From: Aquibacillus kalidii
GTDB lineage: Bacteria > Bacillota > Bacilli > Bacillales > Amphibacillaceae
DNA length: 64,000 nt
NCBI RefSeq assembly: GCF_014280935.1
Contig: NZ_JACLZI010000056.1
Span: forward strand, 1 to 64,000
Direction of reading: 5' to 3'
Shown here: piece after piece, positions 1 to 8,368 of the stretch
Layout of the letters: each line of letters opens with the position of its first letter
Position numbering within the stretch: the stretch's first letter is position 1
Made by a program: the position numbers and the translations under genes
The notes under the pieces: model-generated
What the model was told of the DNA's origin: nothing
The model's input: only the letters and a program-made list of their open reading frames with translations
The model's database searches: none

Positions 1-115
1 GACTCCTGTGGGAAAAGCAACAGGTGAAGACCCCACAGGAAGCGGGTTTCTTCCGAGGAGGCTGAGGCGTTGCCCACGGAAAGCAACTGCCCGGAACGGA
101 AATCAACGTTGTACT
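1..115 (+). repeat. Bacillaceae-type foldable repeat, copy 1 (left end outside window)
   Basis: This copy shares almost base-for-base identity with the repeats at 37660-37791 and 43435-43565, starting at their internal CTCCTGTGGG stem. The complementary left end is cut off by the window edge. It contains the internal stem CTCCTGTGGG/CCCCACAGG and the GAGGCTGAGGCGTTGCCCAC block. A reading frame of 65 codons crosses it, but its translation (rich in Arg, with RLRRCPRKAT) recurs in the other copies and reflects the repeat rather than a protein. Confidence 0.8.
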
Positions 116-302
116 CATCCTTTTCAAGCTGAACATTACACTATGACGGATTTTCTCTCGACTGCGTCATTCGGGAAGCCGATGCGAAAGAGCCTAATAA
201 AATAATAGAAAAATTAAATATAAGTTTAATTTTTATGCTATAAGATAGTCAGTCCCACAACTAACTTCTCCACTAGATAAAATTTTACTGTTATGTACGA
301 AA

Positions 303-334
303 AAGACAGTGTAGAATACATTCTACACTGTCTT
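303..334 (-). terminator. Rho-independent terminator of asnB
   Basis: A perfect 14-bp inverted repeat (AAGACAGTGTAGAA and its complement) with a 4-base loop is followed on the minus strand by a T run. It lies 5 bases after the asnB stop codon. Confidence 0.85.
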
Positions 335-339
335 ACTTT

Positions 340-2187
340 TTATTTCTCAATTTTAATGTCATACGTTCTTAACCAGTGGTCCATTTGTGCTAAATGGGCC
401 AGCAACTGTGGTCCTGTCATTAGCTGTCCAAACCACGGAGCGCCTATTTCCTTCCCTTCACTTTCCACTAATTTTCGAATTGCCTCTTTATCAAACAGTT
501 CAAAAAGTCGCGCATTTGGATCTTCTAAAATTTGGTTCATCCATTCAATAACTGCATCCTTATATACTGGGTTATGTGTTTTCGGATACGGACTTTTCTT
601 ACGATAAAGGATTTCATCAGGAAGTAGACCTTCTAGCGCTTTACGCAAAATTCCCTTTTCCCTATTTTGGTAAGTTTTCACTTCCCAAGGAATATTCCAA
701 ACATATTCAACTAGACGATGGTCACTAAACGGAACACGTGCTTCAAAACTAGCTCCCATACTCATTCTATCTTTACGATCTAACAATGTTGGCATGAACC
801 AATGCATATTTAGGTAAAACATTTGTCTTCTTTGTCTTTCGATTTCGTTATCTCCTTCGAACTCAGGTGTTTCATCAATCGTTTCTTGATACTTTTTGAG
901 CATGTATCCCTGCAAATCAAGTTCATCTTTCCATTCATCGTTTAATAATGATCTTCTCACTTCAGAAGAACGAATCCATGGAAATCCATCACGCTTCAGA
1001 TCGTCTTCACGATAGAACCAAGGATAACCACCAAAGATTTCATCAGCACATTCCCCTGATAAAGCAACAGTCACTTCTTCTTTCGTTTTTCGGCAGAACC
1101 ATAATAAAGAAGAATCGACATCTGCCATTCCTGGTAAGTCACGTAGCTCAACTGCCTCTTTCAATAAATCAGCTAACTCCTTGTTATTGATAACAAAGTT
1201 GTGGTGCTCTGTATCATTTGCATCGACCATATACCCAATGAAGTCACTATCGCTGGTAGGTTGAAATGAGCTTTTCTCAAAATGCTCATCATTACCTTCA
1301 TAATCGATGGAGAAAGTTTTTAAATTATCCTTCCCATGACGCTTTAGATAGTTTGATGCAATTGCAGTAATTGCACTAGAATCTACACCACCAGATAAAA
1401 ATGTTCCAAGTGGTACGTCTGAAATAAGTTGACGTTCCACAGCATCCGTTAATAAATAACGAATCGTATCTGCTGTTTCCTCTACATCATCGGTATGTGC
1501 AGTACTAACAACGTTCCAGTAACGTTCGGTGCGGAAACCACTTTTATCAAAAATACCATAGTGCCCAGCTCTTAATTCATTAATCCCCTTAAACACGCCA
1601 TTTCCCGGTGTACGTGATGGGCCAAGTGCTAAAACTTCACTAAGGCCTTCTTTATCCAATATTGGTTCTATTTCTTCATGAGCTAGTAATGCTTTTAGCT
1701 CTGAACCAAACAATAGTCCACCATCTTGTTCCGTATAAAATAACGGTTTTACACCTAAACGGTCTCTAGCAATAAATAAGTACTCATTTTTGGGATCCCA
1801 AATTGCAAACGCAAAGATACCATTTAATTTATCTAAACATTTTTCTCCCCATTCAATATAGCTCTTTAATAAAACTTCTGTATCTGAATGGGAATCGAAC
1901 GTCCATTGCTTATTAAGTAGTTCCTTCCTAATATCTTCCGTATTATATAATTCTCCATTATAGACCAATACATAATTTGCTTTATCCCGAATGCAGTCCA
2001 TCGGTTGTTTCCCACCATCAGGATCGACAACAATCAGGCGCTGATGACCGAAAGCAACGTCCTTTGAAATCCACTCATTATGCTCATCAGGACCTCGATG
2101 TTGAATTGCATTCGCCATTTTTCTTATATTATCAATCTCTGTTGAAAGATCACGGTTAAAATCTACCCAACCTGTAATACCACACAT
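340..2187 (-). CDS. asnB: asparagine synthase (glutamine-hydrolyzing), AsnB/AsnO type
   Basis: Makes asparagine from aspartate, ATP and glutamine-derived ammonia in the cytosol. The protein has 615 residues. It starts MCGITGW, so Cys2 becomes the N-terminal nucleophile of the class II glutaminase domain (about residues 2-200). The ATP-pyrophosphatase motif SGGVDSS is at 265-271, and the synthetase domain fills the C-terminal half. Length and position near yisL and gerP match B. subtilis AsnO (614 residues), the sporulation-associated paralogue, better than AsnB. That assignment is inferred from synteny. It stands alone, has its own terminator, and is followed upstream by yisL on the same strand. 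Confidence 0.93.
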   Translation of the reverse strand: MCGITGWVDFNRDLSTEIDNIRKMANAIQHRGPDEHNEWISKDVAFGHQRLIVVDPDGGKQPMDCIRDKANYVLVYNGELYNTEDIRKELLNKQWTFDSHSDTEVLLKSYIEWGEKCLDKLNGIFAFAIWDPKNEYLFIARDRLGVKPLFYTEQDGGLLFGSELKALLAHEEIEPILDKEGLSEVLALGPSRTPGNGVFKGINELRAGHYGIFDKSGFRTERYWNVVSTAHTDDVEETADTIRYLLTDAVERQLISDVPLGTFLSGGVDSSAITAIASNYLKRHGKDNLKTFSIDYEGNDEHFEKSSFQPTSDSDFIGYMVDANDTEHHNFVINNKELADLLKEAVELRDLPGMADVDSSLLWFCRKTKEEVTVALSGECADEIFGGYPWFYREDDLKRDGFPWIRSSEVRRSLLNDEWKDELDLQGYMLKKYQETIDETPEFEGDNEIERQRRQMFYLNMHWFMPTLLDRKDRMSMGASFEARVPFSDHRLVEYVWNIPWEVKTYQNREKGILRKALEGLLPDEILYRKKSPYPKTHNPVYKDAVIEWMNQILEDPNARLFELFDKEAIRKLVESEGKEIGAPWFGQLMTGPQLLAHLAQMDHWLRTYDIKIEK

Positions 2188-2291
2188 TTATTAATCAACA
2201 CCCTTTCTTTCTTAAATAAGGCACTTAATAATCATATGATGAATGCGCCCAAAGTGTGAAAGAAGTGCGTATTTTTCTATAATTTAAATAA

Positions 2292-2333
2292 AAAAACTGA
2301 GTCCCCCCATTTTATGGTTGGAACTCAGTTTTT
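2292..2333 (-). terminator. terminator of yisL
   Basis: An 11-bp stem (AAAAACTGAGT with its complement) has a 20-base C/G-containing loop, followed on the minus strand by seven Ts. It lies directly after yisL. Confidence 0.8.
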
Positions 2334-2334
2334 A

Positions 2335-2703
2335 TTAGTTTAGAAAATGTAATCCGTAGGTTAAACGCCCAAAACCTAAAACTAGTGTAATAGCAAAAGC
2401 AACTGCAAATTGAATCCAGAAGCTTTTTGTCGGTTTACCCTTACTTACCTTCACTAAAATCATTTCTAATGATGCGATCACCCATAAACCTGCTAAGATT
2501 TTAACTATAGCCTCACCTAACATATAGCTCTCTGTGAAATATTGTGTTGATAAACTTCCACCTGAATACAAAATCAATAAATAGTCTAAACGTAGAATCA
2601 TGTGTAGAATTTTACCTGCTTTTTTCTCTTGTTTGTAAAATGATAATGAAACAAAAAACAAGATTAATCCTAGTACCCAGGCTGTAATATGTAAGTGTGT
2701 CAT
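2335..2703 (-). CDS. yisL: YisL family (DUF1516) small membrane protein
   Basis: A 122-residue integral membrane protein with four hydrophobic segments. It starts MTHLHITAW, like the family. An in-frame TTG five codons upstream falls inside the Shine-Dalgarno site, so the ATG at 2703, preceded by GGAGGAG with a 5-base gap, is preferred. The LHMILRL motif around residue 35 is typical of DUF1516. The function of the family is unknown. In B. subtilis yisL also lies near gerP and asnO, and that neighbourhood is kept here. The gene has its own terminator and is divergent from rocD. Confidence 0.85.
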   Translation of the reverse strand: MTHLHITAWVLGLILFFVSLSFYKQEKKAGKILHMILRLDYLLILYSGGSLSTQYFTESYMLGEAIVKILAGLWVIASLEMILVKVSKGKPTKSFWIQFAVAFAITLVLGFGRLTYGLHFLN

Positions 2704-2856
2704 CTCGATCTCCTCCAAAAATTAGTCAAGCATATCATACCATTTTTTTCTTTTCTTTTCACTCTTAATGAAACCTTTATCTTTTTTATAAGATGAAAGA
2801 AATATAAAATCATGAATATACCTATGAAGAGAGTTATTAATGAATGGAGGAGCTAT

Positions 2857-4053
2857 ATGGTCCATACCAGTCAAGAAATCATCGACAAGACACAGGAATA
2901 CGGAGCAAAAAACTATCATCCATTACCCATTGTCATTTCAAAAGCGGAGGGTATTTGGGTTGAAGATCCCGAGGGTAATCGTTACTTAGATATGCTTAGT
3001 GCCTATTCGGCTGTTAATCAGGGACACCGGCATCCAAAGATTATTGAAGCACTAAAGCAACAAGCTGATCGAGTCACTTTAACTTCACGTGCTTTTCATA
3101 ATGATCAATTAGGTCCTTGGTTCGAAAAGATATGCAAATTAACTAATAAAGAAATGGCTTTACCTATGAATACTGGTGCAGAGGCGGTTGAAACAGCTAT
3201 AAAAGCAGCAAGAAGGTGGGGGTATGATGTAAAAGGAATCGCTAATGACAAAGCGGAAATCATTGCATGTATTGGCAATTTCCACGGTAGAACAATGGCA
3301 GCTGTCTCTATGTCATCTGAAACAGAGTACAAGCGTGGTTTTGGTCCTATGCTACCTGGAATTAAACTCGTACCTTATGGCGATATCGATGCCTTGGAAG
3401 CAGCTATTACAGAAAATACAGTTGGATTTATTACCGAGCCAATTCAAGGAGAAGCTGGTATTGTCATTCCACCAGATGGCTATTTACATAAGGCTGCCCA
3501 AATATGTAAGCAACATAGTGTCCTATTTATTGCGGATGAAATCCAAGTAGGTCTAGGTAGAACTGGTAAGCTTTTTGCTTGTCAGTGGGAAGATGTAAAT
3601 CCTGACATTCTTATACTTGGTAAAGCATTAGGTGGTGGCGTTATACCTATTTCATGTATTGTAGCTAATAAGGCCATTTTAGGTGTTTTCAATCCAGGGT
3701 CTCACGGTTCAACGTTTGGTGGTAACCCATTGGCTTGTGCTGTTTCCCTCGCATCCTTACAAGTATTAGAGGAAGAAAACCTTGCTGATCGGTCTTTAGA
3801 ATTAGGTGAGTATATGAAGAGTCAATTAAACAAGCTCGACAATCCCATTATTAAGGAAATACGGGGCAAAGGGTTATTTATCGGTGTTGAATTAACAGAA
3901 TCAGCTCGTCCTTATTGCGAGCGGTTAAAAGAAAAAGGTTTGTTATGTAAAGAAACACATGACAATGTCATCCGCTTAGCCCCTCCATTAATTATTAAAA
4001 AGGAAGAATTAGATTGGGCCCTAGAACAAATAAAAGAAGTACTCTCTATTTAA
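2857..4053 (+). CDS. rocD: ornithine aminotransferase RocD
   Basis: A PLP enzyme (class III aminotransferase, 398 residues) that converts ornithine and 2-oxoglutarate to glutamate semialdehyde and glutamate, linking arginine catabolism to proline and glutamate. Visible family marks are [10 protein letters not shown] and [10 protein letters not shown] at the N terminus, the [11 protein letters not shown] cofactor-phosphate loop, [14 protein letters not shown] and the Schiff-base lysine in [10 protein letters not shown]. The frame is open 45 bases further upstream, but GGAGGAG lies immediately before the ATG at 2857 and the family start MVHTSQ fits. It is monocistronic with a strong terminator. 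No other roc genes are nearby, so it may act in proline synthesis or osmolyte supply. Confidence 0.93.
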   Translation: MVHTSQEIIDKTQEYGAKNYHPLPIVISKAEGIWVEDPEGNRYLDMLSAYSAVNQGHRHPKIIEALKQQADRVTLTSRAFHNDQLGPWFEKICKLTNKEMALPMNTGAEAVETAIKAARRWGYDVKGIANDKAEIIACIGNFHGRTMAAVSMSSETEYKRGFGPMLPGIKLVPYGDIDALEAAITENTVGFITEPIQGEAGIVIPPDGYLHKAAQICKQHSVLFIADEIQVGLGRTGKLFACQWEDVNPDILILGKALGGGVIPISCIVANKAILGVFNPGSHGSTFGGNPLACAVSLASLQVLEEENLADRSLELGEYMKSQLNKLDNPIIKEIRGKGLFIGVELTESARPYCERLKEKGLLCKETHDNVIRLAPPLIIKKEELDWALEQIKEVLSI

Positions 4054-4055
4054 GA

Positions 4056-4088
4056 AAAAGGTGCTGTATCCTGTATACAGCACCTTTT
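4056..4088 (+). terminator. terminator of rocD
   Basis: A 14-bp perfect stem (AAAAGGTGCTGTAT and complement) with a 5-base loop ends in TTTT, three bases after the rocD stop. Confidence 0.85.
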
Positions 4089-4138
4089 CTACATTCTAGT
4101 TGTGACAGGGTACAAAGAAGTAATTCAAGTAGTTCCAA

Positions 4139-4192
4139 AAGCTGAGGATTTCCTCATGGAAAGCCACACCCTGGAACAGAAATAACGTCTCT
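4139..4192 (+). repeat. decayed fragment of the foldable repeat family
   Basis: The order GCTGAGG, GGAAAGC, CCTGGAACAGAAAT, AACGT matches the 3' third of the repeats at 1-115 and 37660-37791 (GCTGAGG, GGAAAGC, CCCGGAACGGAAAT, CAACGT) with scattered substitutions and small indels. The 5' two-thirds are not recognisable. It is read as an old, eroded copy. Confidence 0.6.
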
Positions 4193-4255
4193 ACGTACTC
4201 AGAGTTTATTAGAATTTGAGTAAAACCTTATGAGCAATTTCAAGTCACACTCTAA

Positions 4256-5431
4256 TTACGTTTTTGCTCTCTTATTACCTAACCTTTGTTTGTACATTAA
4301 ACATCTCCATACCCATTCTAGCGGTCCATAACGATATCGATTAATCCACCATTTACTTAAAGGCAATTGGATAATAAAAATGACTATCACAATTAATACA
4401 CTAACGAGTGGACTTACCTTTCCATATAGCTGAAATCCGTAGAATAATAGGAAGCTGATGATCGATTGGAAAATGTAATTCGTTAGGGACATCCTACCAA
4501 TGTATGTTAGTGGATATAACCATTTTTTTGTCGCTCCCTTTTGAAACAGCAAAGTAATGGTAATTAAATAAAATATCGCAGAGGCTGGCCCTCCAATTCC
4601 ATCCTGTATCATGGAAAACCATAGAGGATTTTCAAATAAATGCGGTCCTGCCTTCAGTACGATGAATAACAATAACGAAAGCCACCAAATCCTGATAAGA
4701 ATTGTTTTGTGTTTTTCTACATCGTGCAACCATTTCACCCTAGCAACAACCATTCCTAACAAAAACAATGGCAGTAAGCTCATCGTTAACATGACAAAAC
4801 TAAATATTCCGTTACTATAGCGCCAGTCTATGTAGTTTTGCGTCCAAACATCTATTAATGAACCATTTCCATATCGTTCAAAAGCGAGATCAATAGCCTC
4901 GTAGTCTACCCAATTTAGTTGGTCTCTTACCAAGTATAGGAGCCCTGTGTACAACATGGTTGGTATTACCAAAAGGCATATGCTCCAAACAATAAGTGTT
5001 GTCTTCTTCCTGTTGAAAAAGAAGAAAAGAAGAAACCCTATAACTGCATAGGAAATAAGGATATCCCCATGCCAAAGTAGAAATGCATGAAATATTCCAA
5101 ATAAAAGTAAGACAAATAACCGTCTTAGAATAAAAGGTTTTAAGTTTAATTGCTTTTCTGCTAGATTTTCTACAATAATTTGCATACCAAATCCAAACAA
5201 AAAAGAAAACATTGTATAAAAGCTTGCTTGGAAAAAGATATCAATAATATCTTGAACAAATTGGTCTACATTGCTTGTCCAATGACTATCCTCCCCACCA
5301 TATAAAAAAAATGGTGCATTAAAAGCAGGCACATTCACCATAAAAATCCCAAATATTGCAAATCCCCTTGCAGCATCTATCCAATCTAATCGTTTTTTAT
5401 TGCTCAATGGTCGTCCTACTCTTCCTTCCAT
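4256..5431 (-). CDS. DUF418 family polytopic membrane protein
   Basis: A 391-residue membrane protein with about nine to ten hydrophobic segments. The N-terminal motif RLDWIDAARGFAIFGIFMVN and the C-terminal IGRMSLTNYIFQS and PLEWVWR stretches mark the DUF418/YxaH-like family. The family is related to acyltransferase-3 membrane proteins, and its substrate is unknown. Two ATGs are available. The inner one at 5431 is chosen because AGGGGG sits six bases before it, whereas it abuts the outer ATG directly. It is divergent from the gerP operon. No terminator was seen at its 3' end. Confidence 0.75.
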   Translation of the reverse strand: MEGRVGRPLSNKKRLDWIDAARGFAIFGIFMVNVPAFNAPFFLYGGEDSHWTSNVDQFVQDIIDIFFQASFYTMFSFLFGFGMQIIVENLAEKQLNLKPFILRRLFVLLLFGIFHAFLLWHGDILISYAVIGFLLFFFFNRKKTTLIVWSICLLVIPTMLYTGLLYLVRDQLNWVDYEAIDLAFERYGNGSLIDVWTQNYIDWRYSNGIFSFVMLTMSLLPLFLLGMVVARVKWLHDVEKHKTILIRIWWLSLLLFIVLKAGPHLFENPLWFSMIQDGIGGPASAIFYLITITLLFQKGATKKWLYPLTYIGRMSLTNYIFQSIISFLLFYGFQLYGKVSPLVSVLIVIVIFIIQLPLSKWWINRYRYGPLEWVWRCLMYKQRLGNKRAKT

Positions 5432-5505
5432 CCACATCCCCCTAATTTGACTATTTCTATGATCATTTTAAACTAATTATTTCGTTTACTCTACCTAATT
5501 GTAGA

Positions 5506-5532
5506 ACAGAAAAGAGCTAGACTCATAAACTA
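5506..5532 (+). promoter_or_regulatory. possible sigma-K-type promoter of gerPA-F
   Basis: The block CATA-AAC-TA at 5524-5532 fits the sigma-K -10 consensus CATAnnnTA. An ACA at 5506-5508 sits 15 bases upstream, where the short -35 is expected. The gerP operon is known in B. subtilis as a sigma-K operon. The predicted start would leave almost no leader before GGAGGG at 5540, which weakens the call. Confidence 0.35.
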
Positions 5533-5551
5533 AAAGAAAGGAGGGATTCAA

Positions 5552-5770
5552 GTGCCTGCAGTTGTGGGAGCAATTAAAGTTATATCTATCGGTTCTTCAA
5601 GTATTTTTAATGTAGGGGATGTCTATTCCATGAATCCCTATACAGAAGCAAAAACATTTGCTGGTGGTGGTTCCTTTAATACTGGAGATAATATACGGAT
5701 TAATATTCCACGGTCTAACGTGACGGTTTCCGACTCGGACACTTTTGACCAAAACATCACGGACATTTGA
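5552..5770 (+). CDS. gerPA: spore germination protein GerPA
   Basis: A 72-residue protein needed, in known Bacillus species, for passage of germinants through the spore coat. The start MPAVVGAIKV and the glycine-rich GGGSFNTGDN block are shared with GerPF, its paralogue at the far end of the operon. It starts with GTG at 5552, well placed behind AAAGGAGGG. It is the first gene of gerPA-PB-PC-PD-PE-PF, all six of which are present and intact here. No signal peptide or membrane segment is present. The pairing of A and F names rests on operon position. Confidence 0.9.
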   Translation: MPAVVGAIKVISIGSSSIFNVGDVYSMNPYTEAKTFAGGGSFNTGDNIRINIPRSNVTVSDSDTFDQNITDI

Positions 5771-5781
5771 GGTGATCTTAC

Positions 5782-5991
5782 ATGTATTTTACGGTTCATC
5801 AATCCATTAATATACATTTATTAAAAGTTGGGAGTGTATCTAATTCCTCCGTGCTACAAATTGGAAGTGCTGGTAGCATAGAGGGGGAATCCTCCCTTTA
5901 CAATACTGGCGGATTCGAATCTTTAGCAGAGGAAGCAGACCCTCCTATAGGGGCTGAGCCACCACTCGTTCCACTAATTCCTCCTAGTTAA
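5782..5991 (+). CDS. gerPB: spore germination protein GerPB
   Basis: A 69-residue protein, second in the gerP operon, starting 11 bases after gerPA behind a GAGGTG site. It has MYFTVHQSINIHLLKVGSVS at the start, then the SSVLQIGSAGSI motif that recurs in GerPD and GerPE (S-S-[VI]-x-x-I-G). The C-terminal tail is proline-rich and acidic. The family acts in coat permeability to germinants. Its biochemical activity is not established. Confidence 0.88.
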   Translation: MYFTVHQSINIHLLKVGSVSNSSVLQIGSAGSIEGESSLYNTGGFESLAEEADPPIGAEPPLVPLIPPS

Positions 5992-6054
5992 TCACAGCAA
6001 TGTATATGTTGCATATTCTATTAACAATTAGGTCATAGTCTAGGAGGTATTCAA

Positions 6055-6636
6055 ATGACATCGAATGCTTGGTACGACTACATCAACCAACTACACACAC
6101 ATATACAACAGCAAGATAAGCGCATTAAAAAATTAGAAAACAGAATAGAACTACTCGAATCGAAGGGGCAAAATAGCCAACAAACAACCATTGAAAAATT
6201 AGAATACCATTTTGATCAGTTAAAAATTGAACGGTTAGATGGAACTCTTCATATAGGCTTATCTCCGGAAGATCTAAAGAAAGTTGATGATATGTCTATA
6301 AGTCAACCAAATCCAAATTCTTTTCAAAAACAAGCAGATCCAACGAATCAACAACTTGCTTCAGAACTCGACTCCTACTTAATGTCAGAAGGACCTATGA
6401 TGATTCATCAACTAGCACAGGAATATAGTTACCCTTTAAACGATGCCTATCGGGAAATGATTATACATGATGTTCGAAAACAATTACCTAGTCGAGTTGC
6501 CCACTATCAAAAATTAGCCTCAGAGGAAAACGTAACAACAAATGAACGAAATCCTTTTATCAAAGACAAGATTAAGAAGGAAATCGATCATTCTCTAAGG
6601 CTATTTTTTACTAATGACCAAGAGAAGGGAGAATAG
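6055..6636 (+). CDS. gerPC: spore germination protein GerPC
   Basis: The largest member of the gerP set, 193 residues. Residues about 10-65 are predicted coiled coil (LHTHIQQQDKRIKKLENR and following heptads), then an AIGLSPEDL-like stretch and a charged C-terminal half. It starts at an ATG behind TAGGAGG. There is no signal peptide, as expected for a mother-cell protein assembled into the coat. It lies 63 bases after gerPB and 3 bases before gerPD, so it is co-transcribed. Confidence 0.88.
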   Translation: MTSNAWYDYINQLHTHIQQQDKRIKKLENRIELLESKGQNSQQTTIEKLEYHFDQLKIERLDGTLHIGLSPEDLKKVDDMSISQPNPNSFQKQADPTNQQLASELDSYLMSEGPMMIHQLAQEYSYPLNDAYREMIIHDVRKQLPSRVAHYQKLASEENVTTNERNPFIKDKIKKEIDHSLRLFFTNDQEKGE

Positions 6637-6639
6637 CAA

Positions 6640-6849
6640 ATGCATTATGAAGTTCATAACTGGGGTTTACATGTTGGAAACATCCAAGTATCGGGCGTAA
6701 CATCCTCCTCTGTCTTCTTAATAGGGGATAACGAGCAGATGGTGCTTGACTCCTATTTTGATACCCCACCAGAGTCTTATATTGTCGGTTCGTTTGTTCC
6801 ATTAGGAAGCAGTAGCACCAACAGGTTGGAAGAAATATCAAATGAATAA
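6640..6849 (+). CDS. gerPD: spore germination protein GerPD
   Basis: A 69-residue protein, fourth in the operon, with VHNWGLHVGNIQVSGVTSSS near the start followed by VFLIGDNE. This is the same S-S-x-[VI]-x-x-I-G pattern as GerPB and GerPE. It starts three bases after gerPC behind AAGGGAG and overlaps gerPE by eight bases, which suggests translational coupling. Sporulation role as for the operon. Confidence 0.87.
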   Translation: MHYEVHNWGLHVGNIQVSGVTSSSVFLIGDNEQMVLDSYFDTPPESYIVGSFVPLGSSSTNRLEEISNE

Positions 6850-7225
6850 GCGAACTACTTATGTAAAAAACGTCCGATTAACGACTCTTTCCTACAGCAG
6901 CGGATTGGAAATTGGAGATACGCACCAAGCCACCCCCAACTCTAAAGTAATTGCTGTTCAGAAAGAAGGAGGCTTTCATACTGATGAGGGTTATGAGTTT
7001 AATCAGTTCCCCATCTTTGATTTAGAAGCAGACAAACCAATATTTATTTCTAATATAAAGCAACAACACCATATGCATAACCCCACTATTCAAGTTGATC
7101 ATATTGATATAACGGGTGTTTCAACTTCTTCCATTGTTCAGATAGGGAATTTAGACATTGTAAATTCTGAAGCTAGGATCAAACACATTCGAATATTAAA
7201 AGAAGCACACAATAAACCAATTTGA
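6842..7225 (+). CDS. gerPE: spore germination protein GerPE
   Basis: A 127-residue protein. Two copies of the operon's common motif can be seen: LTTLSYSSGLEIGDTH near residue 15 and DITGVSTSSIVQIGN near residue 95. It therefore looks like an internal duplication of the GerPB/GerPD-type unit, an inference from these motifs. It overlaps gerPD by eight bases, with its Shine-Dalgarno site inside gerPD. Confidence 0.87.
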   Translation: MNKRTTYVKNVRLTTLSYSSGLEIGDTHQATPNSKVIAVQKEGGFHTDEGYEFNQFPIFDLEADKPIFISNIKQQHHMHNPTIQVDHIDITGVSTSSIVQIGNLDIVNSEARIKHIRILKEAHNKPI

Positions 7226-7263
7226 AATAAGATAAAGTAAAAACAAAAAAAGGGTGTTTATAA

Positions 7264-7482
7264 ATGCCATCAATGGTCGGTCCAATTAAAATTAATAGTG
7301 TCGGCGGAGGCGTAGTAAACTTTGGAGATAGCTTTTATTTATCCCCAAAAAGTGCCTCAAAAACTGCAGCTGGATCAGGAGCATTAAACACTGGTGATTT
7401 TATTAATACAAACAACGGAATGAATGCAACAAATGCCATTGATCCCGACGCAGTTGACCAGGTTATAAATGGAAATGGATAA
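7264..7482 (+). CDS. gerPF: spore germination protein GerPF
   Basis: A 72-residue protein that closes the operon. MPSMVGPIKINSVGGGVVNFGD and the SGALNTGDFIN block resemble GerPA, and both share a C-terminal D-x-x-DQ-[VN]-I motif. It starts behind AAAAGGGTG and is followed within seven bases by a hairpin. GerPA and GerPF are likely products of an old duplication. Confidence 0.9.
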   Translation: MPSMVGPIKINSVGGGVVNFGDSFYLSPKSASKTAAGSGALNTGDFINTNNGMNATNAIDPDAVDQVINGNG

Positions 7483-7488
7483 TAAGAT

Positions 7489-7526
7489 AATGAGAAGGGC
7501 CTCTAATTATAGAGACTTTTCTCATT
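7489..7526 (+). terminator. hairpin after gerPF
   Basis: An outer stem of AATGAGAA with its complement encloses an inner CTCTAATTATAGAG hairpin. Only ATTT follows, so the T tract is weak. It may serve the convergent gene at 7536 as well. Confidence 0.5.
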
Positions 7527-7535
7527 ATTTACATT

Positions 7536-7820
7536 TTAGGGCATGGAGTTTACTATTATCTCAATGAGAAACGATAAAATAACTAAGAATATCACCACAA
7601 GTGTTGAACAAAAGGCAATCATCATCGTATTCAATTCTTCATGGTTGTATCTTTTTCTAGAAAATAAGAATACGAATAGTCCTCCAACAATGGAACCAAT
7701 CCAGATAATTCTCCCAAACACTGTTTCTAAAGTTTCCCAATCTGCTATCCATAAATAGATAACTCCTAAATGTAAACAGATCAAAACTAAATTAAGACTG
7801 ATAAGAAATTTCTTTTGCAT
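7536..7820 (-). CDS. hypothetical three-segment membrane protein
   Basis: A 94-residue protein not recognised as a named family. It has three hydrophobic segments (about residues 5-24, 35-53 and 65-90) with a short basic loop SRKRYNHEELN between the second and third. It starts at an ATG nine bases after GGGGAG. It sits 22 bases after another small membrane protein on the same strand, so the two probably form an operon. No function is offered. Confidence 0.6.
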   Translation of the reverse strand: MQKKFLISLNLVLICLHLGVIYLWIADWETLETVFGRIIWIGSIVGGLFVFLFSRKRYNHEELNTMMIAFCSTLVVIFLVILSFLIEIIVNSMP

Positions 7821-7842
7821 TATGCTTATCTCCCCATTTACC

Positions 7843-8202
7843 CTACATACTTGTAATCCCAGCTACAAAGATTGCAAATAAAAAGTTGATTAAAGAAAAA
7901 CCAAAAACAGGCAAAGTACCATAGTAAGTATTTTTCCACTCTTTAACACCTGCAAAGAAACCTATTAAACTGATACCTATCCATAAAGGTAAAAATAATT
8001 GTTCCGCTATACTACTAGGTACAAATTGAATCAAATCTGAAATGTAAACGATCCAATTAATTAATAATAAACAAAGTGCAACCCATGTTAGCTTGCGCAC
8101 ATACCTTAATTTTCGGGATTGATAAAGGATAATAAATGGCCAAATTATTGCTCCTATCATTATGATTAAAACACCCAACAAAAAAATAATACTAAGACCC
8201 AT
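7843..8202 (-). CDS. hypothetical four-segment membrane protein
   Basis: A 119-residue protein with four hydrophobic segments and a basic patch SRKLRYVRKLT around residue 33. The family is not recognised. A GTG two codons upstream lies directly on the Shine-Dalgarno site, so the ATG at 8202, seven bases after AAAGGAGG, is preferred. It is first in a probable two-gene operon with the 94-residue membrane protein downstream. Confidence 0.6.
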   Translation of the reverse strand: MGLSIIFLLGVLIIMIGAIIWPFIILYQSRKLRYVRKLTWVALCLLLINWIVYISDLIQFVPSSIAEQLFLPLWIGISLIGFFAGVKEWKNTYYGTLPVFGFSLINFLFAIFVAGITSM

Positions 8203-8368
8203 TTTCACTCCTCCTTTAAGAAATAATATATTGTTGTAACTGCCTACTTATAGTGTTTTACATATGCAGATTAAAAATGAACAAACTTTATAGAACACTA
8301 TTACCTAGAAATACTATGTATTAATCCAAAAAAATATCTTGTTGTTAGAAGGAATATACTGTTCCAAT

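Larger units (their letters stand above)
1..339. other. gene-free left margin
   Basis: The stretch holds the repeat copy at 1-115, about 185 bases of AT-rich sequence with no recognisable feature, and the asnB terminator at 303-334. No credible gene was seen. Confidence 0.6.

Noticed and set aside
8-205. 65-codon open frame in the first repeat
   Set aside because: The same Arg-rich peptide recurs in the other repeat copies (37731-37961, 43505-43756) because the DNA is repetitive. None has a ribosome site.
2719-2919. 65-codon frame antisense to the start of rocD
   Set aside because: It covers the rocD ribosome site and start in reverse and has no support of its own.
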